Shown here: positions 48,163 through 56,913 of the stretch, piece by piece
How positions within the stretch are numbered: the stretch's first letter is position 1
How the letters are laid out: every line of letters starts with the position of its first letter
Assembly: GCF_018413605.1 (NCBI RefSeq)
Contig: NZ_JAHCDN010000001.1
Coordinates: 1,116,001 to 1,180,000 of the forward strand
Reading direction: 5' to 3'
Source: Variovorax sp. PCZ-1
GTDB taxonomy: Bacteria; Pseudomonadota; Gammaproteobacteria; Burkholderiales; Burkholderiaceae_C
Length of the DNA stretch: 64,000 bases
Translations under genes and position numbers: made by a program
The notes under the pieces: generated by a model
Seen by the model: only the letters and a program-made list of their open reading frames with translations
Told to the model about the DNA's origin: nothing
The model's database searches: none

Positions 48163-50765
48163 GGTGTTGTTGTCTGTATTTTTTTCAATTTGTACAAAGC
48201 ATCGAGCGCCTCGCGGGGGCTCAGATCATCGGGATTAATGGCATTCAGCGCCGATTCTACTGCGCTGAATGCTCCTGAATTTATAGTATTCGCAGGGGGT
48301 GCAGCAAAGAGATCGACCTGTGCTTGACTCGCCTGTTGGCTGGCTTCTAAGCGCTCTAGCGCGGCTCTTGCATGGTTGACGACCTGTGCAGGCACGCCTG
48401 CCAACTTTGCGACTTGAATACCGTAGCTCTTGCTGGCGGGGCCGGCTTCGATGCTGTGGAGGAAGGCGATATCTCTGCCCGTTTCCACTGCGCTCACGTG
48501 TACGTTCACAGCGCCATGGTGATCAGCGGGAAACTCGGTGAGTTCGAAGTAATGCGTGGCGAAAAGCGTGAAAGCCTGCGATTTGTGCAGATGCGCAGCG
48601 ATACCGCTGGCCAGGCTGAGGCCGTCAAAGGTGCTGGTGCCTCGGCCAATCTCGTCCATCAGCACCAAGCTTTGTGGCGTGGCAGCGTGCAGGATTTGCG
48701 CGGCTTCTGTCATCTCCAGCATGAAGGTGGATTGCGCGTTGGCCAGATCATCGGCTGCGCCAATGCGGGTGTAGATCGCATCCAGCGGCCCCAAACGGCA
48801 GGTGCTAGCAGGCACATACGAGCCCATGCAAGCGAGCAGGGCGATCACTGCGATCTGGCGCATGTAGGTGGATTTACCGCCCATGTTGGGGCCAGTGATG
48901 ATTTGCATGCGCGTCTTGGCACTTAAATTTGTGTCGTTGGCGATGAAGGGTTTGTTCACCGTTTCGGCTAAGCGTGCTTCCACCACAGGATGGCGGCCGC
49001 CTGTGATTTGAATGCAAGGCTCGGCGGCGAAGCTTGGTGCGTTCCAGTTGAGCGTGAGCGAGCGTTCGGCCAAAGCGCAGATGGCGTCTAACGTGGCGAT
49101 AGCGGTAGCAGCAGCTGTGAGTGCTTTCACGTGCGGCTGCAGGTGATCCAGCACTTGCTCGTAGAGGAATTTTTCACGCGCTAGCGAGCGCTCCTGCGCG
49201 GAGAGGGCTTTGTCTTCAAAGGTTTTGAGCTCGGGTGTGATGAAGCGCTCGGCGTTTTTCAGAGTCTGGCGGCGGCGATAGTCTTCGGGCACTTTGCTGG
49301 CCTGGCCTTGCGTGACTTCGATGTAGAAGCCATGCACTTTGTTGTATTGCACGCGCAGATTGGCGATGCCTGTGCGCTCGCGCTCGCGAGTTTCGAGATC
49401 GAGCAGGAAGGCATCGCAATTGGTTTGGATGCCACGCAGTTCATCCAGCTCTGCATCGAAAGCGTGGTTGATCACATTGCCATCGCGCACCAAAGACGAT
49501 GGCTCGGGCAGGATAGCGGCTTGCAGGAGCAGGGCGGTCTCTTGCAGATGCTCTGAGGCCTGTAGTGACTCAAAAATATAAGAGAAATCAGAACCTAGTC
49601 GGCATAGATACTGCGCGAGATGCTCTGATTTTGATAGTGTGTTGAGGAGAGCGACGAGCTCGCGTGGCTTGACTTGGCGTAGCGCAATGCGCGCCGCAAT
49701 GCGCTCCACATCGCTGCTGCCCTTGAGCTGCTCGCGCAGTTTGTTCGCATGGCCTTCGCGCAAGATGCTGATCATGCTTATGCGCTGCTGGGCGATGCTG
49801 CGATCTCGCGCCACATTGAGCAGCCAGCTTTTCAGAGAGCGGCTGCCCATGCCTGTCATGCAGGTATCGAGCAGGGAAAAGAGGGTGGGGCTGTCTTCGC
49901 CACGCAGGGTTTGCGTGAGCTCTAAATTACGGCGTGTGGGCAGCGGAATGTCCATCAACTCCGCTTCGCGTTGCACACGCAGGCGGCTCACGTGCGCGAG
50001 TTGCGCGCCTTGCGTGTGCTCCGCATAGGCGAGCAGGGCGCATGCGGCCGCCTGCGCATGAGGCAGCTCTTGCGCACCGAAGGCGGCTAGGCTTGCGACT
50101 TGCAATTGCGAGCAGAGCTTTTGTGAGCCTAGGCCGCTGTCAAACTGAAACGCGGGGCGCAGCGTGAAGGAAAGCGATTGAGAAAAACGCAATGCTTTGA
50201 TTTGCTGCTCAAATGCTGGCGTCACATCGCTCGCATAAAGCAATTCACTGGGCGCAATGCGCGAGACCCAGCCTGCCAGCTCATCATGGCTGCATTCAGC
50301 CAATTTGATTTCCGATTGCGTGAGGGCGAGCCAGGCAAGGCCCAGGCGATTACGCGGGGCTTGATGCACAGCGAGCAGGGTCGCTTCGGATTTATCGCTC
50401 AGTAATTCGGTATCAGTCAAAGTACCCGGCGTAACGACGCGCACCACTTTGCGCTCCACTGGCCCTTTGCCTGTGACTTCACCCACTTGCTCGCAAATCG
50501 CCACCGATTCGCCGAGCTTGATCAGCCGCGCGAGATAAGTTTCTACAGAATGAAATGGCACGCCAGCCATGACGACGGGTTGTCCGCCAGATTGCCCACG
50601 CTGCGTCAGGGTGATATCTAAGAGCCGCGCAGCTTTCTCAGCATCCGCGAAAAACACCTCGTAAAAATCCCCCATGCGATAAAACACGAGGGTGTCGGGA
50701 AAGTCTTTCTTCAGATGCAGGTATTGCTGCATCATTGGCGTGTGATGGGACAGATCAGCGCTCAC
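48159..50765 (-). CDS. mutS: DNA mismatch repair protein MutS
   Basis: An 868-residue protein. The N-terminal mismatch-binding domain has [20 protein letters not shown], which includes the Phe-x-Glu-type recognition segment (DFYEVF). The clamp and lever domains follow, then the ATPase: Walker [14 protein letters not shown] (about 625), Walker [17 protein letters not shown] and [10 protein letters not shown]. It recognises mismatches and recruits MutL. Two family A repeats lie in frame: one in the core/lever region ([13 protein letters not shown], about 380) and one in the C-terminal linker ([16 protein letters not shown], about 828). Both positions vary between homologues. Confidence 0.95.
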   Translation of the reverse strand: MSADLSHHTPMMQQYLHLKKDFPDTLVFYRMGDFYEVFFADAEKAARLLDITLTQRGQSGGQPVVMAGVPFHSVETYLARLIKLGESVAICEQVGEVTGKGPVERKVVRVVTPGTLTDTELLSDKSEATLLAVHQAPRNRLGLAWLALTQSEIKLAECSHDELAGWVSRIAPSELLYASDVTPAFEQQIKALRFSQSLSFTLRPAFQFDSGLGSQKLCSQLQVASLAAFGAQELPHAQAAACALLAYAEHTQGAQLAHVSRLRVQREAELMDIPLPTRRNLELTQTLRGEDSPTLFSLLDTCMTGMGSRSLKSWLLNVARDRSIAQQRISMISILREGHANKLREQLKGSSDVERIAARIALRQVKPRELVALLNTLSKSEHLAQYLCRLGSDFSYIFESLQASEHLQETALLLQAAILPEPSSLVRDGNVINHAFDAELDELRGIQTNCDAFLLDLETRERERTGIANLRVQYNKVHGFYIEVTQGQASKVPEDYRRRQTLKNAERFITPELKTFEDKALSAQERSLAREKFLYEQVLDHLQPHVKALTAAATAIATLDAICALAERSLTLNWNAPSFAAEPCIQITGGRHPVVEARLAETVNKPFIANDTNLSAKTRMQIITGPNMGGKSTYMRQIAVIALLACMGSYVPASTCRLGPLDAIYTRIGAADDLANAQSTFMLEMTEAAQILHAATPQSLVLMDEIGRGTSTFDGLSLASGIAAHLHKSQAFTLFATHYFELTEFPADHHGAVNVHVSAVETGRDIAFLHSIEAGPASKSYGIQVAKLAGVPAQVVNHARAALERLEASQQASQAQVDLFAAPPANTINSGAFSAVESALNAINPDDLSPREALDALYKLKKIQTTTP
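48241..48292 (+). repeat. Family A repeat inside mutS, C-terminal linker
   Basis: Shortened copy (GATTCTACTGCGCTGAATGC, TCCTGAATTTATAGTA). On the mutS strand it reads [11 protein letters not shown], alignable with TIDLGALRAVD in PrpE. Confidence 0.75.
49580..49639 (+). repeat. Family A repeat inside mutS, lever region
   Basis: Copy with CCTAGTCGGCATAGATACTG and CGCGAGATGCTCTGATTTTG. On the mutS strand it reads [12 protein letters not shown], sharing AQYLCRL with CpoB. Confidence 0.85.
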
Positions 50766-50783
50766 GCTGCAAGCTTCTTGAAA

Positions 50784-51680
50784 TTACAGAGGAGCTTCTT
50801 CGTCTGCAACTGGCTCTGAGCCAGCACCTTTGAGCGTGCCCGCTTGGCGCACAGCTGCTTTCTCGCCAGCGCTGGCAAATTTGCTGTATTTGCCGAGCAA
50901 GCCCACCATTTGCGCGTAGATCTTTGGGTTGGCTGCCATGCATTCTTTTTGCTCGAGGTAGTTGGCTTCGCCAGTGAAGTTGCCAATCAAACCGCCAGCT
51001 TCTGTCACGAGCAATGAGCCTGCGGCCATGTCCCAGGGCATGAGGCCAGTTTCAAAGAAGCCCTCGGTGTAGCCAGCGGCGACGTAGGCCAAATCCAACG
51101 CGGCAGCGCCAGGGCGGCGCAGGCCGGCGGTCTTGGTCATGATGTCGCTCATCATGGCCATGTAGGCGGAGAAGTTGTCACCGGGGCGGAAGGGAAAGCC
51201 GGTGGAAATCAGTGATTGCGCGAGAGTCTCGCGCTTGCTCACACGAATGCGGCGATCGTTGAGATAAGCGCCGCGACCGCGTGTGGCGTAAAACAAATCA
51301 TTTCGTGTGGGATCAAACACCACAGCATGATCGACCTTGCCTTTGATTTGCAAAGCAATGCTTACGCAATACACGGGGAAGCCGTGGATGAAATTGGTCG
51401 TGCCATCTAGGGGATCAATGATCCAGATGTGATCGGAAAATTTATTGCCTTGACTGGTGCCAGATTCTTCGGCCCAGATACCGTGATTGGGGTAGGCCTC
51501 AAGAATGGTTTCGATGATGGCCTGCTCTGCTGCCGCATCCACCTCGGTGACGAAATCGTTGACTTGCTTTTGCTTGATGCGCACGGATTCGATGTCGAGC
51601 GCAGCACGGTTGATGATGGCGCCAGCGGCGCGGGCGGCACGCACGGCCACGTTGAGCATGGGGTGGGAAGAGGCAGTCAT
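50784..51680 (-). CDS. suhB: Inositol monophosphatase family protein SuhB
   Basis: A 298-residue Mg-dependent, Li-sensitive phosphatase. Metal-binding motifs are [23 protein letters not shown] and [20 protein letters not shown] followed by [19 protein letters not shown]. coli SuhB dephosphorylates inositol-1-phosphate and also joins the rRNA antitermination complex. A C-terminal extension of about 30 residues ([20 protein letters not shown]) is low in complexity. The start could also be the second ATG ([13 protein letters not shown]). It lies upstream of mutS on the same strand, 18 bp away. Confidence 0.92.
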   Translation of the reverse strand: MTASSHPMLNVAVRAARAAGAIINRAALDIESVRIKQKQVNDFVTEVDAAAEQAIIETILEAYPNHGIWAEESGTSQGNKFSDHIWIIDPLDGTTNFIHGFPVYCVSIALQIKGKVDHAVVFDPTRNDLFYATRGRGAYLNDRRIRVSKRETLAQSLISTGFPFRPGDNFSAYMAMMSDIMTKTAGLRRPGAAALDLAYVAAGYTEGFFETGLMPWDMAAGSLLVTEAGGLIGNFTGEANYLEQKECMAANPKIYAQMVGLLGKYSKFASAGEKAAVRQAGTLKGAGSEPVADEEAPL

Positions 51681-51956
51681 ATTGTGTGGGAGCTAATGGG
51701 GCGGCTGCACGATCACAGCCGTTATGGGGCTATATTTTCCCATGATTGGCTGACAGCATCTACAAATCGCTAAAAAGTATTAAAAATCAATCGATTGGAC
51801 GCTCTAGTTACCAATTTGCTTTGTAAACCTTCGGGTAATCCCGTAATCCGCCATTAAAATTTAAATAGTTAATGTAAGTGCTTGATATTGCATTACATTT
51901 TTCTATCCGCTATACTTTCCGTAGCACAGCAAACAAAGCCTTTAGGCTGATACACC

Positions 51957-53102
51957 ATGGCAACACTTTTCACGGCTGGTTTCTCGCTCGGTTCCATAGC
52001 GAAGATGCGCGTTTTAGCCACGACTGCGCTCGCCACTTTGGCGCTTACTCTGATGCCAGCTGCCCAAGCTGAGGCTGCGCCTAAGAAGCAGGCAAAGGCA
52101 GCACAAAAAACCACGGCGAAAACGATGCGTGCTGCGAAAAGCAACAAGGCCATCAAGCCAACTCGATCAAGCAAGGCCCAAGCTGCCACCAAGATGCAGC
52201 GCGTGGTGGTGATGAAAAATGGCAAGCGTGTGGTGGCGATGCGCCGCGTACCTGTCGTCGTGGCTGAACCTCCACGCCCATCCTACGGTCAACTCGCTGG
52301 CTTGCATGCCACGCAAGATCCGCTGGATCTGAAATCCAGCGTAGCCTACGTGCTGGATCAAGACACGAACGAAATTCTTTTTCAGAAAAATGAAAATGCG
52401 GTGCTGCCGATTGCCTCACTCACCAAGCTGATGACGGCTGTGATCGTGAGCGAAGCGCAGCTTGACCCCAATGAAATCATCACCATCAGCGAAGCCGATG
52501 TAGACACCGAAAAAGGCAGCCGCTCTCGTTTGAAAGTCGGCACGCAGCTGCCTCGTGGCGAACTGATGCTGCTTTCTCTCATGAGCAGCGAAAACCGCGC
52601 TGCGCATGCCTTAGGTCGTAACTATCCCGGTGGTTTGCCGCGTTTCGTGCAAGCCATGAATGCCAAAGCCAAGCTGCTCGGTATGAATGACACCCGCTAC
52701 TCTGAGCCTACTGGCTTGTCCAGCCGCAATCAAAGCAGCGCCAAAGATTTGGCCACGCTCACGTCGTACGCCTACAACGACAAAATCATCCGCGAGCTCT
52801 CCGTGGCGCGCGATCATCAGGTGGTGATTGACGAAAAGCCGCTGAACTATGTGAACACCAACCGCTTGGTGCGTGGTTCGGACTGGGAGATTGGCCTGCA
52901 AAAAACCGGCTTCATCTCAGAAGCAGGGCAGTGCCTGATCATGCAAGCCAAAATTTCAGGCCGTCGCTTGATCATGGTTTTCCTAGATTCAGCTGGCAAA
53001 CTCAGCCGCTTGGGCGATGCCGAGCGCGTACGCCGCTGGGTGGAAGGGCAGCCTGCGATGATGCAGAAGATAGGCAGTGCGCCGGCTAAGCAGCCAGGCT
53101 AA
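51957..53102 (+). CDS. pbpG: D-alanyl-D-alanine endopeptidase PbpG
   Basis: A 381-residue penicillin-binding protein of the S11 family. The active-site motifs are SLTK (Ser about 161), SSEN and QKTGF. Before them lies a 70-residue Lys/Ala-rich region (KKQAKAAQKTTAKTMRAAKS). Alternative start ATG 52005 (MRVLATTALATLALTLMPAA) would give a cleaner signal peptide. The enzyme cuts D-Ala-meso-DAP crosslinks in peptidoglycan. The 276 bp upstream are AT-rich, contain TTGATA...TATACT-like promoter strings near 51880-51915, and hold no gene. Confidence 0.9.
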   Translation: MATLFTAGFSLGSIAKMRVLATTALATLALTLMPAAQAEAAPKKQAKAAQKTTAKTMRAAKSNKAIKPTRSSKAQAATKMQRVVVMKNGKRVVAMRRVPVVVAEPPRPSYGQLAGLHATQDPLDLKSSVAYVLDQDTNEILFQKNENAVLPIASLTKLMTAVIVSEAQLDPNEIITISEADVDTEKGSRSRLKVGTQLPRGELMLLSLMSSENRAAHALGRNYPGGLPRFVQAMNAKAKLLGMNDTRYSEPTGLSSRNQSSAKDLATLTSYAYNDKIIRELSVARDHQVVIDEKPLNYVNTNRLVRGSDWEIGLQKTGFISEAGQCLIMQAKISGRRLIMVFLDSAGKLSRLGDAERVRRWVEGQPAMMQKIGSAPAKQPG

Positions 53103-53167
53103 TTTTTAAATAAAAACGGTCTATAGCCGGCTTAGAATCTGCGCAGGCAGCTATCAAAAAGATAGTA
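53103..53167 (+). repeat. Family A repeat between convergent genes
   Basis: Forward copy (TTTTTAAATAAAAACGGTCT, ATAGCCGGCTTAGAATCTGC) with hairpin GCTATC / GATAGT. It fills the whole gap between pbpG and the dehydratase stop. Confidence 0.94.
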
Positions 53168-53168
53168 T

Positions 53169-54128
53169 TCAGATCTTCAATGTTGCAAGATCTAGATTAG
53201 CGCCGCAGATCACAAGGCACACTTTTTCGTCTGTTTTTGGCTTGTAAACGCCAGTTTGTAATGCGGCCAAGCCCAGTGCTGCAGAAGCCTCAGCGGCAAT
53301 TTGCAAATGCTGCCATAGCCAGAGCTGCGCAGCGCGTATGGCTTCATCGGAAAGCAGCAAACTCTGATGCACATGTGCCTGCGTCACATTCCAAGCAATG
53401 CGGCCGATTTGCTTGGCTCCTAAAGCATCCGCGGCGATACCGCTCACGCCCACATCCACAGGCCTGCCCGCGGCGCGCGCTGCATGCAGGGTCGGGGCGA
53501 GTTCAGGCTCGAGCGCGATCACGCGGGTGGCGGTGTTGGCATACCAAGTGGCAATGCCTGCAATCAAACCGCCGCCGCCCACGCTCACGAGCACGGAGTC
53601 TGGCGTGCCGCTGGATTGCCGACCTATCTCTGCAGCCAATGTGCCTGCGCCAATCACAGCCTCTTCTTGATCGTAGGCATGCGTCAGCAATGCGCCAGTT
53701 TGCTTTTGGCGCTCCAGGCATGCAGCCAACGCTTCGGCATAGGCGCTGCCTGTCACCTGCAAAGTCGCGCCCAAGGCTTTGAGCCGCGCCTGCTTGGCCG
53801 GCGATGAAATGCTAGGCACAAACACTTCGCAAGGCACACCGAGCAGCTGAGCCGCTGCCGCGGTGGCAATGCCCGCATTGCCACCCGAAGCCACGATCAC
53901 GCCGCTTTTGGGAATGGTGTTGGAGAGCAAACGATTGAGCATGCCGCGTGCTTTGAAGCTGCCGCTGGTTTGCAATTGCTCCAGCTTCAGCCAAACTTCA
54001 GCGCAATCGATACCGAGGGCTGACCCCGGTAGCTTCATCAACGGAGTTTCATGCAAAAAGTTCCGGTAGCCGGCATCGAATGTGCGCAGAGTGCTCTCAA
54101 TTTGTGAGCGATGGATGCTCGTGCTCAT
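53169..54128 (-). CDS. Threonine/serine dehydratase-like PLP enzyme
   Basis: A 319-residue fold type II PLP enzyme. The PLP lysine is Lys59 in SGSFKARGM. ASGGNAGIATAAAAQLLG holds the substrate loop and SVGGGGLIAGIATW the phosphate-binding glycines. It has only the catalytic domain, without the ACT-like regulatory domain of biosynthetic IlvA, so it resembles catabolic threonine dehydratases. Serine racemase activity is an alternative. Residues about 9-25 (QIESTLRTFDAGYRNFL) are encoded by a family A repeat. The start overlaps the ispH stop (ATGA). Confidence 0.85.
   Translation of the reverse strand: MSTSIHRSQIESTLRTFDAGYRNFLHETPLMKLPGSALGIDCAEVWLKLEQLQTSGSFKARGMLNRLLSNTIPKSGVIVASGGNAGIATAAAAQLLGVPCEVFVPSISSPAKQARLKALGATLQVTGSAYAEALAACLERQKQTGALLTHAYDQEEAVIGAGTLAAEIGRQSSGTPDSVLVSVGGGGLIAGIATWYANTATRVIALEPELAPTLHAARAAGRPVDVGVSGIAADALGAKQIGRIAWNVTQAHVHQSLLLSDEAIRAAQLWLWQHLQIAAEASAALGLAALQTGVYKPKTDEKVCLVICGANLDLATLKI
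54053..54109 (+). repeat. Family A repeat near the start of the dehydratase
   Basis: Copy with GGTAGCCGGCATCGAATGTG and CGCAGAGTGCTCTCAATTTG. Transcribed in reverse by the host gene as IESTLRTFDAGYRN. Confidence 0.85.
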
Positions 54129-55060
54129 TCGATCTTCAATCCCTTGGGTAGCGGGAATTTCACGGTTTCTTCAATGCCATCCATCTTGCGCACACTGGTC
54201 GCACCCAAGGCTTTGATGCGCTCGATCACTTGCTGCACGAGAATCTCAGGCGCAGAGGCGCCAGCTGTTAAACCCACGCGCTGCACGCCGGAAAACCATT
54301 CGTCTTGCAGTTCCGAGGCATCGTCCACCATGTAGCCGGGTACGCCGCGTTTGCGCGAGAGTTCAGCCAAGCGGTTGCTGTTGGAACTGGTAGGGCTGCC
54401 CACCACGATGATCAAATCCACTTGCCCCGTGAGCACTTTGATCGCATCTTGCCGATTTTGAGTGGCGTAGCAAATGTCTTGATGTTTGGGTTCGCGAATG
54501 TGCGGGAAGCGGGCTTTCAAGGCGATGGAAATTTCGGCGGTGTCGTCCACGCTCAATGTGGTTTGCGTCACCACGGCGAGTTTCGCAGTCTGCTTCGGGC
54601 TCACGCGAGCGATGTCTTCAATGTCTTCCACGAGGTGAATGCCCTCAGAGAGCTGCCCCATCGTGCCTTCCACCTCGGGATGCCCTTTGTGGCCGATCAT
54701 GATGAATTCATAGCCTTCTTTGGAGAGTTTGGCCACTTCCACGTGCACTTTGGTGACCAGCGGGCAGGTGGCATCAAAAATTTGGAAACCGCGTTGCTCA
54801 GCTTCTTTTTGCACCGCTTTGCTCACGCCATGCGCGCTGAAGACCAAGGTCGCACCGGGAGGCACATCGGAGAGTTCTTCAATAAAAATTGCACCCTTGG
54901 CTTTGAGATCGTTGACGACGTAGGTGTTGTGCACGATCTCGTGGCGCACATAGATCGGGCGCCCAAATTTGGCGAGGGCTTTCTCCACGATCTCAATCGC
55001 GCGATCCACCCCTGCACAAAAGCCGCGTGGCTCGGCAAGAAGAATTTCATTGACTGTCAT
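54125..55060 (-). CDS. ispH: 4-hydroxy-3-methylbut-2-enyl diphosphate reductase
   Basis: A 311-residue iron-sulfur enzyme, last step of the MEP isoprenoid pathway. Cluster cysteines are Cys15 (EPRGFCAGVDRAIEIVE), one in DATCPLVTKVH (about 99) and one in ICYATQNRQ (about 200). Substrate-binding segments include RHEIVHNTYVVNDL, GHKGHPEVEGTMG and VVGSPTSSNSNRLAEL. Start overlaps the fkpB stop by 4 bp, a conserved pairing. Confidence 0.97.
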   Translation of the reverse strand: MTVNEILLAEPRGFCAGVDRAIEIVEKALAKFGRPIYVRHEIVHNTYVVNDLKAKGAIFIEELSDVPPGATLVFSAHGVSKAVQKEAEQRGFQIFDATCPLVTKVHVEVAKLSKEGYEFIMIGHKGHPEVEGTMGQLSEGIHLVEDIEDIARVSPKQTAKLAVVTQTTLSVDDTAEISIALKARFPHIREPKHQDICYATQNRQDAIKVLTGQVDLIIVVGSPTSSNSNRLAELSRKRGVPGYMVDDASELQDEWFSGVQRVGLTAGASAPEILVQQVIERIKALGATSVRKMDGIEETVKFPLPKGLKIE

Positions 55061-55497
55061 AACACCCCAATCACTTTCACTTCAAAGCTCACAGGCTGGC
55101 CAGCCAGCGGGTGATTGAAGTCAAACAGCACTTTATCAGCATGCACTTCACGCACCGCCCCAGCGTATGTCCCCTCGCCAGAAGGTGCAGGAAACTGCAC
55201 CACATCGCCAACGCTGTATTTCTCCAATGGATCGCCATGCTGCGCCAGCAGTTTCTTTGCCACCCATTGCATCATCTCGGGATTGCGCTCGCCAAAGGCT
55301 GCACCTGCGGGAAGATCAAAGGTGGTGTGCGTGCCTTCCTCGAGGCCAAGCAAGCGTTGTTCTACAGCAGGCGAGAGTTCGCCCGTGCCCAAAGACAGGG
55401 TGGCAGGCTTGTCGTTGAAGGTATTGATGATGTCGCCTTGCGGGCCGCTCAGGCGGTAGTGCAGGGTGAGAAAGGAGGAGGGTTCGATCTGCGGCAT
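55057..55497 (-). CDS. fkpB: FKBP-type peptidyl-prolyl isomerase
   Basis: A 146-residue SlpA/FkpB-type protein. FLTLHYRLSGPQGDIINTF and SLGTGELSPAVEQRLLGLEEG form the FKBP half-domain, and AAFGERNPEMMQWV leads into the inserted flap (IF) domain. DFNHPLAGQPVSFEVKVIGV is the conserved end. These are ribosome- or client-associated folding helpers. First gene of the run fkpB-ispH-dehydratase, all with 4-bp overlaps. Confidence 0.92.
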   Translation of the reverse strand: MPQIEPSSFLTLHYRLSGPQGDIINTFNDKPATLSLGTGELSPAVEQRLLGLEEGTHTTFDLPAGAAFGERNPEMMQWVAKKLLAQHGDPLEKYSVGDVVQFPAPSGEGTYAGAVREVHADKVLFDFNHPLAGQPVSFEVKVIGVL

Positions 55498-55558
55498 GTG
55501 GCCTTGGAGAATTGCGTAAACTGTGTATTGTAAAAAGCTTCACAACATCCCAGATTTC

Positions 55559-56233
55559 ATGCCCCTCAAAGACCTTCCAGCAGATGCCCGACCTCGTGAA
55601 AAATTGCTAGCGCGTGGCGCTGCAGCATTGAGCGATGCTGAGCTGCTGGCTTTGCTGCTGCGCACGGGCATTGAAGGCAAAAACGTGGTGGCGCTGGCGC
55701 AAGAGATCGTAGATCGCTTTGGCGGTATCAGTGGTTTACTCCATACAGATGCTGCATCGCTCAAAAATATCAAAGGCCTGGGGCCTGCCAAGCAGGCAGA
55801 GCTTCTTGCTGTGCTGGAGCTGTCTCGCCGGGCATTGGCTGAACAAATGATGCACAAGACGGTGTTCGATTCCCCATCCAGCTTGCTAGATTTTGTGCGC
55901 CTGAAGATCGGAGGCAAACCCTATGAATGCTTCATGGTGATCTTTGTAGATGCGACACAAAAACTGATCGCCTCGGAAGAGCTATTTCGAGGCACGCTCA
56001 CAGCGGCAGCGGTCTACCCTAGAGAGGTCGCGCTGAGAGCGCTGCATCACCATGCGGCAGGCGTGATTTTGGCGCACAACCATCCCAGCGGCGAAGTCCA
56101 ACCCAGCTATGCAGATCAATCACTGACCTCTAAGCTGCAAGCTGCCTTAGGATTGCTGGATATTGCCGTGCTTGATCATGTGATCGTCAGCCGCGATAAA
56201 GCACTCTCAATGCATGCGCAAGGGCTGCTATGA
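55559..56233 (+). CDS. radC: RadC-family JAB-domain protein
   Basis: A 224-residue protein starting [21 protein letters not shown] helix-hairpin-helix region (residues about 50-85: [20 protein letters not shown]) is followed by an MPN/JAMM domain with the metal motif [15 protein letters not shown] (about 173-187). The historical link to DNA repair is weak, and its substrate is unknown. Coupled to the next gene by ATGA. The divergent gap to fkpB is 61 bp. Confidence 0.92.
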   Translation: MPLKDLPADARPREKLLARGAAALSDAELLALLLRTGIEGKNVVALAQEIVDRFGGISGLLHTDAASLKNIKGLGPAKQAELLAVLELSRRALAEQMMHKTVFDSPSSLLDFVRLKIGGKPYECFMVIFVDATQKLIASEELFRGTLTAAAVYPREVALRALHHHAAGVILAHNHPSGEVQPSYADQSLTSKLQAALGLLDIAVLDHVIVSRDKALSMHAQGLL

Positions 56234-56913
56234 GCAAACACGCTTTGAAAATCACCCAGCTGGCCGATCTCAAGCAGGTGAAAAAAGAAATTGAACGCCA
56301 AGCGGCTGATGCCGCAGCGAAGCTGGCTGCGCGGATCGAGGCAGAGAAAAAAATCAAAGCGGAAAAAGAACTGTTTGCCAACTCGGTGGGGCGGGTCAAG
56401 CCTCTGTTGGCTGAGAAGAAAGCTAATCTCCTGCCCGATTTGCCACCCCCGATTCCAGCGCAAAAGCAGCTTGACGAGCAGGCCGTGCTGCGCGAGGCAT
56501 TGAGTGATGAATGGGACACGGGCAGCTTGCTCGATACGGATGAAGCTTTGAGCTTTCGCCGCCCTGGAATCGGAGCCGATGTGGTGCGCAAACTTCGCAA
56601 AGGCGAGTGGAGCGTGCAAAAGCAATTGGATTTGCACAATCTGCGCACGGAAGAGGCACGCGATGCACTGGGGCGTTTCATCCGAGAAAGCCATAAAAAC
56701 GGCATCCGTTGCGTGCGTGTGGTGCACGGCAAAGGCTTGGGCTCGCCGGGTAAGGTATCGGTCTTGAAACCCAAAGTGCAAAGCTGGTTGATTCAGAAGA
56801 ATCAGGTCTTGGCCTTCGTGCAGGCCACGCCCGCGCAAGGTGGTGCGGGTGCACTGGTGGTGCTGCTGCAGGGTGGCGCTGCGCGTCTAGCGAGGGCTGA
56901 GGCTGCACCATGA
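56230..56913 (+). CDS. Smr-domain protein
   Basis: A 227-residue protein. The first half is charged and probably helical ([36 protein letters not shown]). The Smr domain (about 135-215) shows [34 protein letters not shown] and [20 protein letters not shown]. The motifs DLHNLR and HGKG are those of Smr endonucleases such as SmrA/SmrB, which cut DNA or mRNA on collided ribosomes. Overlaps radC upstream and the histidine kinase downstream by 4 bp each. Confidence 0.9.
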   Translation: MSKHALKITQLADLKQVKKEIERQAADAAAKLAARIEAEKKIKAEKELFANSVGRVKPLLAEKKANLLPDLPPPIPAQKQLDEQAVLREALSDEWDTGSLLDTDEALSFRRPGIGADVVRKLRKGEWSVQKQLDLHNLRTEEARDALGRFIRESHKNGIRCVRVVHGKGLGSPGKVSVLKPKVQSWLIQKNQVLAFVQATPAQGGAGALVVLLQGGAARLARAEAAP

